Assembly: GCA_036399015.1 (NCBI GenBank)
Contig: DASWNW010000038.1
Location: 1-64,000 of the forward strand
Source of the DNA: QHVT01 sp036399015
GTDB lineage: Bacteria; Acidobacteriota; Thermoanaerobaculia; Gp7-AA8
DNA: 64,000 nucleotides
Reading direction: 5' to 3'
In this document: positions 25,363-33,955 of the stretch, one piece after another
Numbering within the stretch: the stretch's first letter is position 1
How the letters are laid out: every line of letters begins with the position of its first letter
Made by a program: the position numbers and the translations under genes
Notes under the pieces: generated by a model
Databases searched by the model: none
The model's input: only the letters and a program-made list of their open reading frames with translations
Told to the model about the DNA's origin: nothing

Positions 25363-26148
25363 ATGACCGACACCATCGCCGCTCTCCTCGAGTTCCAATC
25401 GCGCCTCCTCCTCGCCGTCCACGGCATCGCAGAGGACGACCTCCGCCGACCGGAGCGCGAGGGCGCCTGGTCGATCTTCGACGTCGTGGCCCACCTCGGC
25501 GACGTCGAGCTGCTGACCGCCTGGCGGCTGCGCCTGATGCTGACCGAGGAGGAACCGGAGCTGCCGCGCTTCTCGCAGGAGGCCGGCGTCGCGCGGCTGC
25601 ATGGGGGACAGACCTTCGCCGAGGCGCTCGAACAGCTCTGGAGTCTCCGCCGGCAGAACGTGAGCCTCGCCCGCTCGCTCTCCCCCGCCGCGCTCGAGCG
25701 GCAGGCGCTGCATCCGCATCACGGGCGGCTCACCGTCGCCGGTCTCCTCCGGACCGCGATCAACCATCAGGAGAAACACCTCGCCCAGATCGAGCGCATC
25801 AAGAGCGCCCACGGGCTGCAGGCTTCCGCGGAGAGTCACGTTGCCGGCGTCACCGCGGCGGTGGCGAACGGGGAGCATCAGAGTCCAGGACCGGGCGTGC
25901 GCGTGCACGAGCTCTGGAAGGGCGGCGTGCGGCGCGCGCTGCAGGTCGAATTCGACGCCGGCGCGCAATGGCCGGGGCTCGACTACCACGTCCCCGGCCC
26001 GGAGGAGGTCTACATCGTCTCCGGCGACTTCCACGACGGCGCGCGGCGGTACGAGGCGGGGACGTTCCTCCATCATCCCGCCGGCACCTCGCACTCCCCG
26101 GTCTCGGAGAACGGCTGCGTGCTCTTCGTCTACTACCCGGAAGGCTGA
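25363..26148 (+). CDS. DinB-like / cupin fusion protein
   Basis: A 261-aa two-domain protein. Residues 1 to about 150 form a DinB/YfiT-like four-helix bundle with metal-ligand candidates in WSIFDVVAHLGDVELL (His) and INHQEKHLAQIERIK (two His). Residues from about 175 form a ChrR-type cupin (YHVPGPEEVYIVSGDFHDG, then FLHHPAGTSHSP). DinB-like enzymes typically transfer or remove small thiols; the cupin would add a second metal site. This domain order is unusual in my experience. ATG 25363 is the start. It converges on the LysR gene with 4 bp between stops. Confidence 0.88.
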   Translation: MTDTIAALLEFQSRLLLAVHGIAEDDLRRPEREGAWSIFDVVAHLGDVELLTAWRLRLMLTEEEPELPRFSQEAGVARLHGGQTFAEALEQLWSLRRQNVSLARSLSPAALERQALHPHHGRLTVAGLLRTAINHQEKHLAQIERIKSAHGLQASAESHVAGVTAAVANGEHQSPGPGVRVHELWKGGVRRALQVEFDAGAQWPGLDYHVPGPEEVYIVSGDFHDGARRYEAGTFLHHPAGTSHSPVSENGCVLFVYYPEG

Positions 26149-26152
26149 CGCG

Positions 26153-27076
26153 TCAGCCGCGCGGCGCGGCCATGTCGCGCAACGCGTCGAGGAAGCGCTG
26201 GCGGTAGGGCGGCGTCCGCTCCTGCCGCAGCGTGGCGGCGGACCACTGCCGGTGCACGCCGTTCCTGCCGATCGGAATGGTGCGGATGCCGCGGCGCTCG
26301 TAGCCGGCCACGACCCAGTTCGCGAGGGCGGCCACGCCCATCCCGGCGCGCACCAGCTCGATGATGGCTTCGGTGAGGTCGACCTGCGAGCAGCGCTCCG
26401 GGGAGATTCCCGCCGGCTTGAGGACCTTCTGCACGAAGCTGTTCTCTTCCGGCACGCTGTGCAGGAGGAGATGCTCGCGGGCGAGCTGCGCCGGGCGCAC
26501 GAAGGCGCTCCGGCTCAGCGGGTGATCGTCCGCGACGACGAGCATCAGCTCGTCCTCGAACAGCGGCGTGAGCTCCACCGCCGCGTCGTCCGGCGCCGTG
26601 TTGACGATGGCGACGTCGAGCCGTCCGTCGAGCAGCGCGCGCAACGCCTGCCTCGTCGCGCCGACGTCGATGCGGATCTCCACGTTCGGATAGCGCTTGC
26701 CGAACTTGCGGAGGATGCCGGGGAGCCAGTGATAGCAGGTGTAGCACTGCGTGGTGATGCGGATCGTGCCGCGCGTGCCGTCGCTGAGGAGGCGGATCTC
26801 CTCTTCCGCGGCGGCGAGGTCCTGCAGGACGCGCCGCGCCAGCCGCACCACCGTCTCGCCGGCGGGGGTGATGATCATCCGCTTCCGGACGCGCAGGAAG
26901 AGCGGCGTGCGCAGCCGGTCCTCGACCTCGCGAAGCTGGTGGCTGAGCGCCGACTGGGTCACGTTCAGCCGCTCGCTGGCGCGGGTGACCCCGCTCTCCT
27001 CGTGGATGGCCAAAACCAGTTGCAGAGTCTTGACGTCGAGATTCAAGGTGCGCCGCCTTCGATGAGCATCGGCCAT
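26153..27076 (-). CDS. LysR family transcriptional regulator
   Basis: A 307-aa regulator with the N-terminal winged HTH (LQLVLAIHEESGVTRASERLNVTQSALSHQLREVE) and a C-terminal periplasmic-binding-like effector domain. MetR-like flavour is suggested by YTCYHWLPGILRKFGKRYP. The start is ambiguous: ATG 27076 lacks a ribosome site, and TTG 27046 would give a more normal N-terminus right before the HTH. It is divergent from ridA-phzF and convergent with the DinB-cupin gene; the related inverted repeats on both sides suggest it controls one or both. Confidence 0.9.
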   Translation of the reverse strand: MADAHRRRRTLNLDVKTLQLVLAIHEESGVTRASERLNVTQSALSHQLREVEDRLRTPLFLRVRKRMIITPAGETVVRLARRVLQDLAAAEEEIRLLSDGTRGTIRITTQCYTCYHWLPGILRKFGKRYPNVEIRIDVGATRQALRALLDGRLDVAIVNTAPDDAAVELTPLFEDELMLVVADDHPLSRSAFVRPAQLAREHLLLHSVPEENSFVQKVLKPAGISPERCSQVDLTEAIIELVRAGMGVAALANWVVAGYERRGIRTIPIGRNGVHRQWSAATLRQERTPPYRQRFLDALRDMAAPRG

Positions 27077-27081
27077 CGTTC

Positions 27082-27107
27082 GATGCAGAACGATGAGCCG
27101 CGCTCAT
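27082..27107. promoter_or_regulatory. inverted repeats in the LysR-RidA intergenic region
   Basis: The region between divergent LysR (start 27076) and RidA (start 27165) carries GTTC-GATGCAG-AAC and then ATGAGC-CGC-GCTCAT (27093-27107), the latter a perfect 6-bp inverted repeat. It matches in core and in the adjacent CGATGCAG word the site before the DinB-cupin gene. Position in a LysR-divergent promoter is the classic place for an autoregulatory site. Confidence 0.5.
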
Positions 27108-27164
27108 GGTAGCACCGCGGCATTTGCATGGATGCGGCGGCACGGAGGCCGTATCGTCACTCTC

Positions 27165-27542
27165 ATGAAGAAAGTGATCTCCACTCCCAACGCCCCCCGC
27201 CCTCTCGGCCCCTACTCCCAGGGCATCCTCGCCGGCGGGTTCCTCTACGTCGCCGGGCAGGTGCCGATCGACCCCGCCACGAACGCCCTCATCGGCGGCA
27301 CCGTCGCCGCCCAGACGGCGCGCGTGCTGGACAACGTCACGGCCATCCTCGAGGCGGCGGGGCTCACCCGCGCCGACGTGGTGCAGGCGCGGGTCTACCT
27401 GCGCGACATCTCCACCTTCGCCGAGATGAACGGCGTCTACGCGAAGTACTTCATCGACGAGCCGCCGGCCCGCACGACCATCGAGTCGGGCCTGCGCGCC
27501 GGGGTCGACGTCGAGATCGACGTCGTGGCGGTGGCGGGATGA
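27165..27542 (+). CDS. RidA family protein (enamine/imine deaminase)
   Basis: A 125-aa YjgF/YER057c/UK114 family protein. It begins MKKVISTPNAPRPLGPYSQG and contains FLYVAGQVPIDP, VVQARVYLRDISTFAEMN and PARTTIESG, in which the Arg is the expected carboxylate-binding residue. RidA hydrolyses 2-aminoacrylate and other reactive enamines formed by PLP enzymes. Its stop overlaps the phzF start (ATGA), so the two are coupled and divergent from LysR. Confidence 0.93.
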   Translation: MKKVISTPNAPRPLGPYSQGILAGGFLYVAGQVPIDPATNALIGGTVAAQTARVLDNVTAILEAAGLTRADVVQARVYLRDISTFAEMNGVYAKYFIDEPPARTTIESGLRAGVDVEIDVVAVAG

Positions 27543-28444
27543 GCGCGCCGGAACCGCTGCGGCTGTTCCAGGTCGACGCCTTCACCCGCGTCCCGTTCAC
27601 CGGGAACGCCGCCGGGGTGGTTTTCGGCGGCGAGCGGCTGACGACCGAGGCCATGCAGGCGATCGCCCGGGAGCTCAACAACTCCGAGACCGCCTTCGTC
27701 CTGCCGCCGGAGTCGCTCGATCACGAGGTGTACATCCGCTACTTCACGCCGACGGTCGAGGTGCCGATCTGCGGCCACGCGACGATCGCCGCGCATTACG
27801 TCCGCGCGCGGCTGCTCGGCCTGCCCACCTCGCGCGTGCTGCAGCGGAGCCCCGCCGGCCTCTTCCCGATCGACGTCATCGCCGGCGACGACTACCGCAT
27901 TGTGATGACGCAGCAGCGGCCCGTCTTCGGGCCGCGGCTGAACGGCGAGTGGCGTGCGCGCGCGGCGTCGGCGCTCGGGATCGACGCCGGGGACCTCGAC
28001 CCGGTCCTGCCGCTGCGGGCGGTTTCGACCGGCAGCACGAAGCTGCTCGTGCCGCTCACGTCGAGCGCTCCGCTCAACGCAATGACTCCCGACATGCGGG
28101 CGGTGGAGGCGCTCACGCGCGAGGCCGGCGTGAATGGCCTGTTTCCGTTCACGCTGCGGCCCGACTCCGATCGCGTGCTGGCGGAGGCGCGCATGTTCGC
28201 GCCGGGCATCGGCATCGCCGAGGATCCGGTGACGGGGAACGGAAACGGTCCGCTCGGGGCGTATCTCGCCGCCGAGGGAGTGCTGGCGGGCGATGGCGTG
28301 CACAGGTTCACGTCGCTGCAGGGGCGCGCGATGGGGCGGCCCGGCCACGTGCATGTCGAGGTGACGGTCCGCGACGGGGAGGTCGAGCTGGTGCGCGTCG
28401 GAGACGAGGCGGTGATCGTGTTCGAGACGACGTACTCGGCCTAG
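27539..28444 (+). CDS. PhzF family epimerase/isomerase
   Basis: A 301-aa protein with the two-lobed diaminopimelate-epimerase-like fold of PhzF. The catalytic glutamate is in ELNNSETAFVLPP near residue 46; FTPTVEVPICGHATIAAHYV and AEDPVTGNGNGPLGAYL are the two family signatures. Most stand-alone PhzF homologues are not phenazine enzymes, and no phz genes are nearby. Coupling with RidA and a LysR regulator suggests an amino-acid-derived substrate. Ends 30 bp before the glycan operon. Confidence 0.92.
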   Translation: MSAPEPLRLFQVDAFTRVPFTGNAAGVVFGGERLTTEAMQAIARELNNSETAFVLPPESLDHEVYIRYFTPTVEVPICGHATIAAHYVRARLLGLPTSRVLQRSPAGLFPIDVIAGDDYRIVMTQQRPVFGPRLNGEWRARAASALGIDAGDLDPVLPLRAVSTGSTKLLVPLTSSAPLNAMTPDMRAVEALTREAGVNGLFPFTLRPDSDRVLAEARMFAPGIGIAEDPVTGNGNGPLGAYLAAEGVLAGDGVHRFTSLQGRAMGRPGHVHVEVTVRDGEVELVRVGDEAVIVFETTYSA

Positions 28445-28474
28445 GACGCGCGTCTCCTGCCGTATCCTTCCCCG

Positions 28475-29233
28475 ATGCGCGACTCGTTCGACTACGCGAC
28501 CTATTGGTCGCTGCTCTCGCGCATCTCCGCCACGCACCGCATCGTCCGCTTCGCCGATCTCCTCGACGGAGATCCGCCGGCGCCGTTCTGCATCCTCCGG
28601 CACGACGTCGACTACTCGCCGGCCGCCGCGCTGCGGCTCGCGGAGCAGGAGTCCGGCCGCGGGGTCGGCGCGACTTACTTTCTGCTCGCCAGCACGAGCT
28701 ACTACAACCTCCTCGCCCCCGAGCACGCGCATGTGGCGCGCACGCTGGTCGCGCTTGGACACGAGGTCGCGCTCCACTACGACGTCCGTTCGCTCGTCCC
28801 CTTCCCGCCTGACGATTGGCCACGGCTGCTGCAGGCGCAGGCGACGCTCCTCGGCGAGCTGGCGGGGCGTCCCGTCACCGCGGTGGCGATGCACCAGCCC
28901 GCGCTACATGGGAGCGATCCCTTTCGCGGCGGCAACCACGGCTTGCTCAACGCGTACGACGACCGCTTCACCCGCGACATGACCTACGTCTCCGACTCCT
29001 GCCGCGCGTGGCGCGACCGGGAGTGGGCGATGCTCCGCGACGGCGCGTTCCCGCCGCGCCTCCACCTCGCGCTGCATCCGATCAACTGGGGGGAGACGGA
29101 CCGCGACCGCGACACGATCTTCCGTGAGGTGCACGAGGAGCTGCTGGCCGCCACCGCCGCCGCGCGCGACGAGCTGCTGGCGAACATCGCCTGTCACGGC
29201 GCCGTCGTCGAGCACGAGGCGCGCTCGCGATGA
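28475..29233 (+). CDS. polysaccharide deacetylase-like protein (WbmS-like)
   Basis: A 252-aa protein with a divergent NodB-like fold. The motif-1 equivalent is LRHDVDYSP, the motif-2 region HEVALHYDVRS, and a histidine-rich C-terminal strand HLALHPINWG completes the metal or active site. The layout matches the WbmS-type polysaccharide deacetylase group, in which catalytic activity is not always proven. It is the first gene of the nine-gene plus-strand glycan operon; its stop overlaps the next start (ATGA). Confidence 0.8.
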   Translation: MRDSFDYATYWSLLSRISATHRIVRFADLLDGDPPAPFCILRHDVDYSPAAALRLAEQESGRGVGATYFLLASTSYYNLLAPEHAHVARTLVALGHEVALHYDVRSLVPFPPDDWPRLLQAQATLLGELAGRPVTAVAMHQPALHGSDPFRGGNHGLLNAYDDRFTRDMTYVSDSCRAWRDREWAMLRDGAFPPRLHLALHPINWGETDRDRDTIFREVHEELLAATAAARDELLANIACHGAVVEHEARSR

Positions 29234-29922
29234 ACGAAGTCGAGTCGGCACTGCGCCAGCTCTGGCCTTCCGTCACCGACGCGGCGCTCCGCGAGCTCCT
29301 GCCGCGCGACCTCGACTCGCTGCGCGACTTCTACCCGCGCTTCCAGCAGTTCGTCGACCGGGCGCCGCGGCGGCTCGAAGGGACGATCGATCCCGCCGCG
29401 ATCGTGCGGGGAGACGTGATCTCCATGGGCCCCGGCAGCGTCATCGAGGCGGGTGCGATCGTCCAGGAGAGCTGCCGCCTCGTCCTCGGCGCCAACAGCC
29501 GCGTGCGGGCCGGGAGCCTGCTGCGCGACGAGGTGGTGACCGGCGCCGACTGCCTCATCGGCTCCCACTGCGACGTCGCCCGCAGCCTCCTCCTCGACGG
29601 CGCCGCGCTCGGACACTCCATCGTCTTCAACGACAGCATCGCCGGTGCGCGGTCGCTGCTCTCCGCCTTCATCGGCGCGGCGAACACGCACCTCACGCCG
29701 GGGAAAGAAATCTCCATCCGCACCGCCTCCGGCGCCGTCTCCACCGGCCGCACCTACTTCGGCGCTCTCCTCGGTGACGGCGTGCGCATCGGCAGCACCG
29801 CCGTCCTCTCTCCCGGTACCATCGTGCTGCCGGAGCTCACGATTCCTCCCGGTGCGGTGCTGATCGGCATCATCGATGCTGAGCGGCGGGGAGAGCTGAT
29901 GCGGGATTTTTTTGAGCGGTGG
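29230..29922 (+). CDS. left-handed beta-helix protein (hexapeptide acyltransferase-like); stop codon lost
   Basis: Recognisable protein of about 231 aa. After a helical N-terminus (residues 1-45), hexapeptide-type turns run from IDPAAIVRGDVISMGPGSVIE to GSTAVLSPGTIVLPELTIPPGAVL, as in GlmU- or LpxD-like left-handed helices. The coordinates give the recognisable domain only: no in-frame stop occurs at its natural end. The frame enters the inverted repeat at 29921-30009 and stays open through the glycosyltransferase gene until 31308. The repeat seems to have removed the stop. The domain probably transfers an acyl group to a sugar; mRNA overlap with the next gene makes actual C-terminus uncertain. 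Confidence 0.7.
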
Positions 29923-30009
29923 GTTCCTCGGGTTCCTCGCAGGAACACGCCGACCGCACCCCGTCACGCCGAGGAACTCCGAGGAACCACGAGGAACCCG
30001 AGGAACCAC
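29921..30009. repeat. inverted 9/10-mer repeat element at a gene junction
   Basis: Left arm 29921-29940 has two GGGTTCCTC words; right arm 29971-30009 has four (C)GAGGAAC words in inverse orientation around a short core. The right arm ends one base before the glycosyltransferase ATG (30011), and its last word supplies GAGGAA five bases upstream of that ATG, so it doubles as ribosome binding site. The left arm overlaps the last expected codon of the upstream gene. Same word family as the element at 33061. Confidence 0.88.
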
Positions 30010-30010
30010 G

Positions 30011-31426
30011 ATGAAACGCACCATCCTCGGCGTCGCGCTCCTCCTCGCGGCGGTCCTCTTCCTGCTCGACCGTGCCGCGCGTGCAAGCCCTTCCACACCC
30101 GCCACCCCGTTCGAGGTGGTGGTCTGGATCGCTGTGAGCCTGCTCGTCTTCCTCGACCTGCTGGACGTGCTGGTGCGGCTGCAGGCGGCGAAGCTCACCG
30201 CCTCGCCCGACGGCACTTCGATCCCCCTCGAGATCGGAAAGTTCACGCCGCAGCAGATGAAGCTGCACCTCAAGCCGTGGGCGCTGATCGTCTCGGTGCA
30301 CAACCTCGAAGACGACCTCGATGGGTTCCTCGAGTCGATGGCGCCGTACCGCGAGCACCTCTGGATCATCGACGACGCCTCGACCGACGGGACGTTCATC
30401 CGCCTGCGGCAGGCGGGCATCCACTGCATCCGCGGCATGGTCAACCGGAAGAAGCCGGGCGCGCTCAAAGAGCTGCTGCGCCATCTGCCGGCGGACGTCG
30501 AGACGATCGGCATCCTCGATCCCGACGTGCACATCCGCAACGAGTCGACGAACGGCCTCTCCGACCTCGAGCGATCGCTGTTCGTCTTCCAGCGCAGCGG
30601 CTGCGCGGCGATGTGTCCCCGGATCGAGGTGCGCCAGGACGGCTGGCTGGCGCGGCTGCAGGGGCTCGAGTACGCGATCACGTTCGCGGTGGGGCGGAAG
30701 AGCCTCGCCGACCGGAGCGTCACCTCCGGCGTCGCCTTCTACCGGCGCGACGCGCTGGAGCACGTCTTCGAGCGGCACAAGCTCTCCGTGTACGCCGAGG
30801 ATTTGCGGAACGCGCTGCTGCTCCTGGGGCACGGCGAGCAGATCTATTACGACGAGCGGCTCTGCGTCGACACGATCGGGAAGCGGACGCTGCACTCCTG
30901 GTTCTCCCAGCGCGTCGGCTGGTTCTTCGGCCTCATCCGCGTCTACCAGGACAGCTTCGCCGACGTCCGGCGGATCGCCGGGCGGCATCCCTTCTTCGTC
31001 TACCACTACGTCTTCTACATGGGGGTCTGCGCCCTGGCGCTGCATCCGCTCAAGCTCGTCGCGCTGGCGCTGTCGGTCACCGGGGTGGCGAACGGCCTCG
31101 ACGATCTCCTCGGCCTCGGCGTCATTCCGAACACCGCCTGGACCGATCCCGGCTACTTCGTCCTCGCCTACCTGAAGTACACGCTGCTCACCGCCGGCCT
31201 CCTCGCGCTGGTCGTGAGGGGCAATCGCCGGCACCTCGTGGCGTCGGTGCCGCTCTTCTATCTGTACCAGCTCCTGCACATCGTGCCGGTCACGGTCGGG
31301 TATGCTAACTGGCTGAGCCTGCGCTACTTCGGCCGGCGGGTGTACCGCGACCACTTCCAGGACGAGCAGTCGCTGGCGCGGGAGTTCCGGGAGCAGTTCA
31401 GCCCCAGTCCACCTCCTGCCACGTAG
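30011..31426 (+). CDS. family 2-like glycosyltransferase, membrane bound
   Basis: A 471-aa protein. The N-terminus has two hydrophobic segments (LGVALLLAAVLFLLDRAAR and FEVVVWIAVSLLVFLDLLDVLV). A GT-A catalytic domain follows, with IIDDASTDGTF, the DxD-like ILDPDVHI, and a YAEDLRNALLLLG segment in the acceptor (ED) region. Further membrane helices occupy the C-terminal third (FFVYHYVFYMGVCALAL, TLLTAGLLALVV, PLFYLYQLLHIVP). This layout is that of synthase-type GT2 enzymes that polymerise and export a glycan, although the usual QxxRW motif is replaced by SQRVGWF. ATG 30011 follows the repeat-borne GAGGAA. Confidence 0.88.
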   Translation: MKRTILGVALLLAAVLFLLDRAARASPSTPATPFEVVVWIAVSLLVFLDLLDVLVRLQAAKLTASPDGTSIPLEIGKFTPQQMKLHLKPWALIVSVHNLEDDLDGFLESMAPYREHLWIIDDASTDGTFIRLRQAGIHCIRGMVNRKKPGALKELLRHLPADVETIGILDPDVHIRNESTNGLSDLERSLFVFQRSGCAAMCPRIEVRQDGWLARLQGLEYAITFAVGRKSLADRSVTSGVAFYRRDALEHVFERHKLSVYAEDLRNALLLLGHGEQIYYDERLCVDTIGKRTLHSWFSQRVGWFFGLIRVYQDSFADVRRIAGRHPFFVYHYVFYMGVCALALHPLKLVALALSVTGVANGLDDLLGLGVIPNTAWTDPGYFVLAYLKYTLLTAGLLALVVRGNRRHLVASVPLFYLYQLLHIVPVTVGYANWLSLRYFGRRVYRDHFQDEQSLAREFREQFSPSPPPAT

Positions 31427-31487
31427 TTTGCAGAGAAGCGGTCGAAATCCCCGGGAGACCCGAATGCGGCGAGAGGATGAGAGAGAG

Positions 31488-33182
31488 ATGACGGACGGCG
31501 GCGCCATGTTGCTCGTCGGCCCCTATGACCCCCACTGCGGCGAATACACGTTCCTCGCCCCGCCGCTCGGCGTCTGGCGCCTGGCCGGCGTCCTGAAGAG
31601 CCACGGCATCGACGCCGAGGTCTTCGACCCGAACTGCGTCTCCGACACGACTCCCGAGGAGGCGTTCGCGCGGCGCCTCGCCGCACGCGACTGGTCGGCG
31701 ATCGGCTTCTCAACCACCGGCATGACCCTCCGTTTCGACCTTGCGCTCGTCCACCAGGCGCGCGCCGCCGCTCCCGGTGCTCTGCTCGTCGCGGGGGGCA
31801 TGGAGGCGACGTTCGCACCCGACACGATGTTCGCTCTCGCGCCGTTCGACCTCGCGGTCCTCGGCGAGGGGGAGCGCCCGCTGCTCGAGCTCGCCCGCCG
31901 CCTGCGCGCCGGAGAATCGCTGGAGGGCATCGCCGGCACGGCCTGGCTCGCCGCCGACGGCACCCTCGCGCGCATCCCGCAGAAGGCGCTCGACGCCGCC
32001 GAGCTCCGCGAGGCGATCTTCAGCACGCCGTACGAGGAGATGCCGTACGAGGCCTACTGGGAGCGGCTCGAACAGGCATACGCCGTCGGCAGCCTGCCGA
32101 TGAAGGCCGACCGCGAGGCGCGGCTCGCGGAGATCCGCGCCGTGCGGCTGATCACGCTCAACTACTGCCCGATGCGCTGCACGTTCTGCTCGTCGACGAA
32201 CTTCCTCAACGTGGCGCAGGACAGCACGGCGCGCATCGCACGGCTCGAGGCGGACGACTGCGTGGAGATGATCCGCCGCATCGTCGCCGCGCATCCGGGC
32301 GTCCGGACCATCATCTTCCAGGACGACATCTTCGTCTTCCCGACCGACAAGCGCATCCTGCCGCTGACGCGCGCGATCGTGAAGGCCAAGCGCGCCGGCG
32401 AGCTGCCGGAGTCGCTGCAGTTCATCAGCACGAACCGCATCGACGCGATGACGCCGGAGCGGATCGCCGCGATGCGCGAAGCCGGCTTCCGCGTCCTCGG
32501 CTTCGGCATCGAGAACTTCTCGCCCGCCGTCCTGGCGGAGTTCAACAAGAGCCGCATCGCGCCGGCGATCGAGCCGGCGCTCACCGCCGCGCTCGCGGAA
32601 GGCGTGACGCCGTTCCTCGACATCATCATGACCTCGCCGCGCTCGAGCGTCGCCGATCTCGCCCTGACGATTCGCGAGGCGTATCGCTGGATCGAGGCGG
32701 GCTGCGAGGTCGGGATGTACCCGTACGTGATCCCGTTCACCGGCGCCGCGATGAGCTCCGATCCGGCGCTGCTGCCGCAGACGCGGTATGAGCTGCAGTC
32801 GATCGCCGGCACCGCGATCCGCTGGCGGCAGCCGTCCACGATCCTGCCGTTCGATCCCGCGCTGCGCGCGGTCATGGCGACGATCGAGGAGCTGTTCGCC
32901 GCGCGGCTGGCGCGCCTCGAGGCGGAGCACGCGCATCTGCCGTCGCGCGTCCGCTCGCTGCTCTGGATCGGCGCCGCGTCGCCGGTGCTGCAGGCGCTCG
33001 GCTTCGACGCGCCCGACAGTGATGCGGTGGAGTCGCGTGTGAAGGCGCTGTTGCCGCGCCGGGTTCCTCGGGGTTCCTCGGAGTTCCTCGGGGTTCCTCG
33101 GCCCGGTACTGAGTCTTCCTACTCCGAGGAACCCCAAGGGACCGAGGAACTCCGAGGAACCGAACTCGAGCTCGCATCGTGA
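31488..33182 (+). CDS. B12-binding radical SAM protein
   Basis: A 564-aa protein. An N-terminal Rossmann-like domain (residues about 5-150, LVGPYDPHCGEYTFLAPPLG, VAGGMEATFAPD) matches cobalamin-binding domains of class B radical SAM enzymes. The radical SAM core has the canonical CX3CX2C in NYCPMRCTFCSS and GE/GIEN-type segments (VLGFGIENFSP). Such enzymes often methylate or rearrange unactivated carbons. The last 40 or so residues (from about VPRGSSEFLGVPR) are encoded by the decamer repeat at 33061. ATG 31488 is preceded by a GAGAGG-type site; earlier in-frame starts exist. Its stop overlaps the methyltransferase start. Confidence 0.9.
   Translation: MTDGGAMLLVGPYDPHCGEYTFLAPPLGVWRLAGVLKSHGIDAEVFDPNCVSDTTPEEAFARRLAARDWSAIGFSTTGMTLRFDLALVHQARAAAPGALLVAGGMEATFAPDTMFALAPFDLAVLGEGERPLLELARRLRAGESLEGIAGTAWLAADGTLARIPQKALDAAELREAIFSTPYEEMPYEAYWERLEQAYAVGSLPMKADREARLAEIRAVRLITLNYCPMRCTFCSSTNFLNVAQDSTARIARLEADDCVEMIRRIVAAHPGVRTIIFQDDIFVFPTDKRILPLTRAIVKAKRAGELPESLQFISTNRIDAMTPERIAAMREAGFRVLGFGIENFSPAVLAEFNKSRIAPAIEPALTAALAEGVTPFLDIIMTSPRSSVADLALTIREAYRWIEAGCEVGMYPYVIPFTGAAMSSDPALLPQTRYELQSIAGTAIRWRQPSTILPFDPALRAVMATIEELFAARLARLEAEHAHLPSRVRSLLWIGAASPVLQALGFDAPDSDAVESRVKALLPRRVPRGSSEFLGVPRPGTESSYSEEPQGTEELRGTELELAS
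33061..33162. repeat. inverted decamer repeat element within a coding 3' end
   Basis: Left arm 33061-33101 contains four GGGTTCCTCG words; right arm 33123-33162 contains inverse CCGAGGAAC words. The core is about 20 bp. The element lies wholly inside the radical SAM reading frame and encodes a tail with SSEFLGVPR on one arm and EELRGTE on the other. Same word family as 29921-30009, two genes upstream in the same operon. Confidence 0.88.
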
Positions 33183-33955
33183 CGTCACTGGCCGACTACT
33201 GGGATCAGCGGGGACGCGACTTCGGCGGTCGCGGGGCGGGGTTGCGCGCGATCTGCTCGTACGGGATGCCGTCGTTCTACAACGGCTACATCCATCTGAC
33301 GCAGCAGCTCGCGCTCGCGCCGCACCTGCGCGTGGCGCCGGGCACGGAGGTGCTCGACCTCGGCTGCGGAATCGGCCGGTGGTCGCGTCGGCTCGCACGC
33401 CGCGGCGCGCACGTCATCGGAGTCGACATCGCGCCGTCGATGATCGAGGAAGCGCGGCGGCGCACCGCGCGGGCGTCTCTTGATGCACGCGTCGATTACC
33501 GCGTCGGCGACCTCCGGACGCTCGCGCTCGACCGCTCCTTCGATCTCGTCCTCGCCGTGACCGTGCTCCAGCACATCCTCGACGACAGGGACTTCGCGCG
33601 CGCCGCGGCGAACGTGGCGCGGCACCTCGCGCCGTGCGGCCGGGCGGTGCTGCTCGAGGCGGCGCCGTCGCACCCGAATGCCGCCTGCGACACCGCCGTC
33701 TTCCGCGCGCGCACCGCGGAGCAGTACCTCGCGGCGTTCCGCGCCGCCGGGCTGCGCGCCGTCCGCGTCACCGGCGTCGACCCGGCGCCGTTCAAGACGC
33801 GGGTGCTGCCGCGTTACCGGAACCTGCCGCCGCTCGCCGCGAAGACGGCGATGTTCGCCGCGACCGCGTTGTCGCTGCCGGTCGACGCGCTCCTCGGCCG
33901 GCGCATGGCCGGCGCGTCGTGGCACAAGGTCTTTCTGCTGGAGCACGATGGCTGA
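33179..33955 (+). CDS. class I SAM-dependent methyltransferase
   Basis: A 258-aa methyltransferase. Motif I is VLDLGCGIGRWSRRLAR, motif II the acidic strand VIGVDIAPSMIEEAR, and the later LVLAVTVLQHILDD corresponds to motif III/IV. The C-terminal extension contains hydrophobic helices (AAKTAMFAATALSLPVDALL) that may place it at the membrane. Starts at GTG 33179 in a 4-bp overlap with the radical SAM stop and overlaps the next gene start by 8 bp. Likely methylates a sugar, lipid or glycan end in this operon. Confidence 0.92.
   Translation: MTSLADYWDQRGRDFGGRGAGLRAICSYGMPSFYNGYIHLTQQLALAPHLRVAPGTEVLDLGCGIGRWSRRLARRGAHVIGVDIAPSMIEEARRRTARASLDARVDYRVGDLRTLALDRSFDLVLAVTVLQHILDDRDFARAAANVARHLAPCGRAVLLEAAPSHPNAACDTAVFRARTAEQYLAAFRAAGLRAVRVTGVDPAPFKTRVLPRYRNLPPLAAKTAMFAATALSLPVDALLGRRMAGASWHKVFLLEHDG

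Noticed and set aside
27539..28444. Phenazine biosynthesis locus
   Set aside because: PhzF homologues are common outside phenazine pathways and no phzA-E or G genes are nearby.
29230..31308. A single 692-aa protein from the beta-helix gene
   Set aside because: After residue 231 the frame is repeat-derived and then out of frame with the clearly coding GT2 gene; the extra sequence is R/P/A-rich noise.
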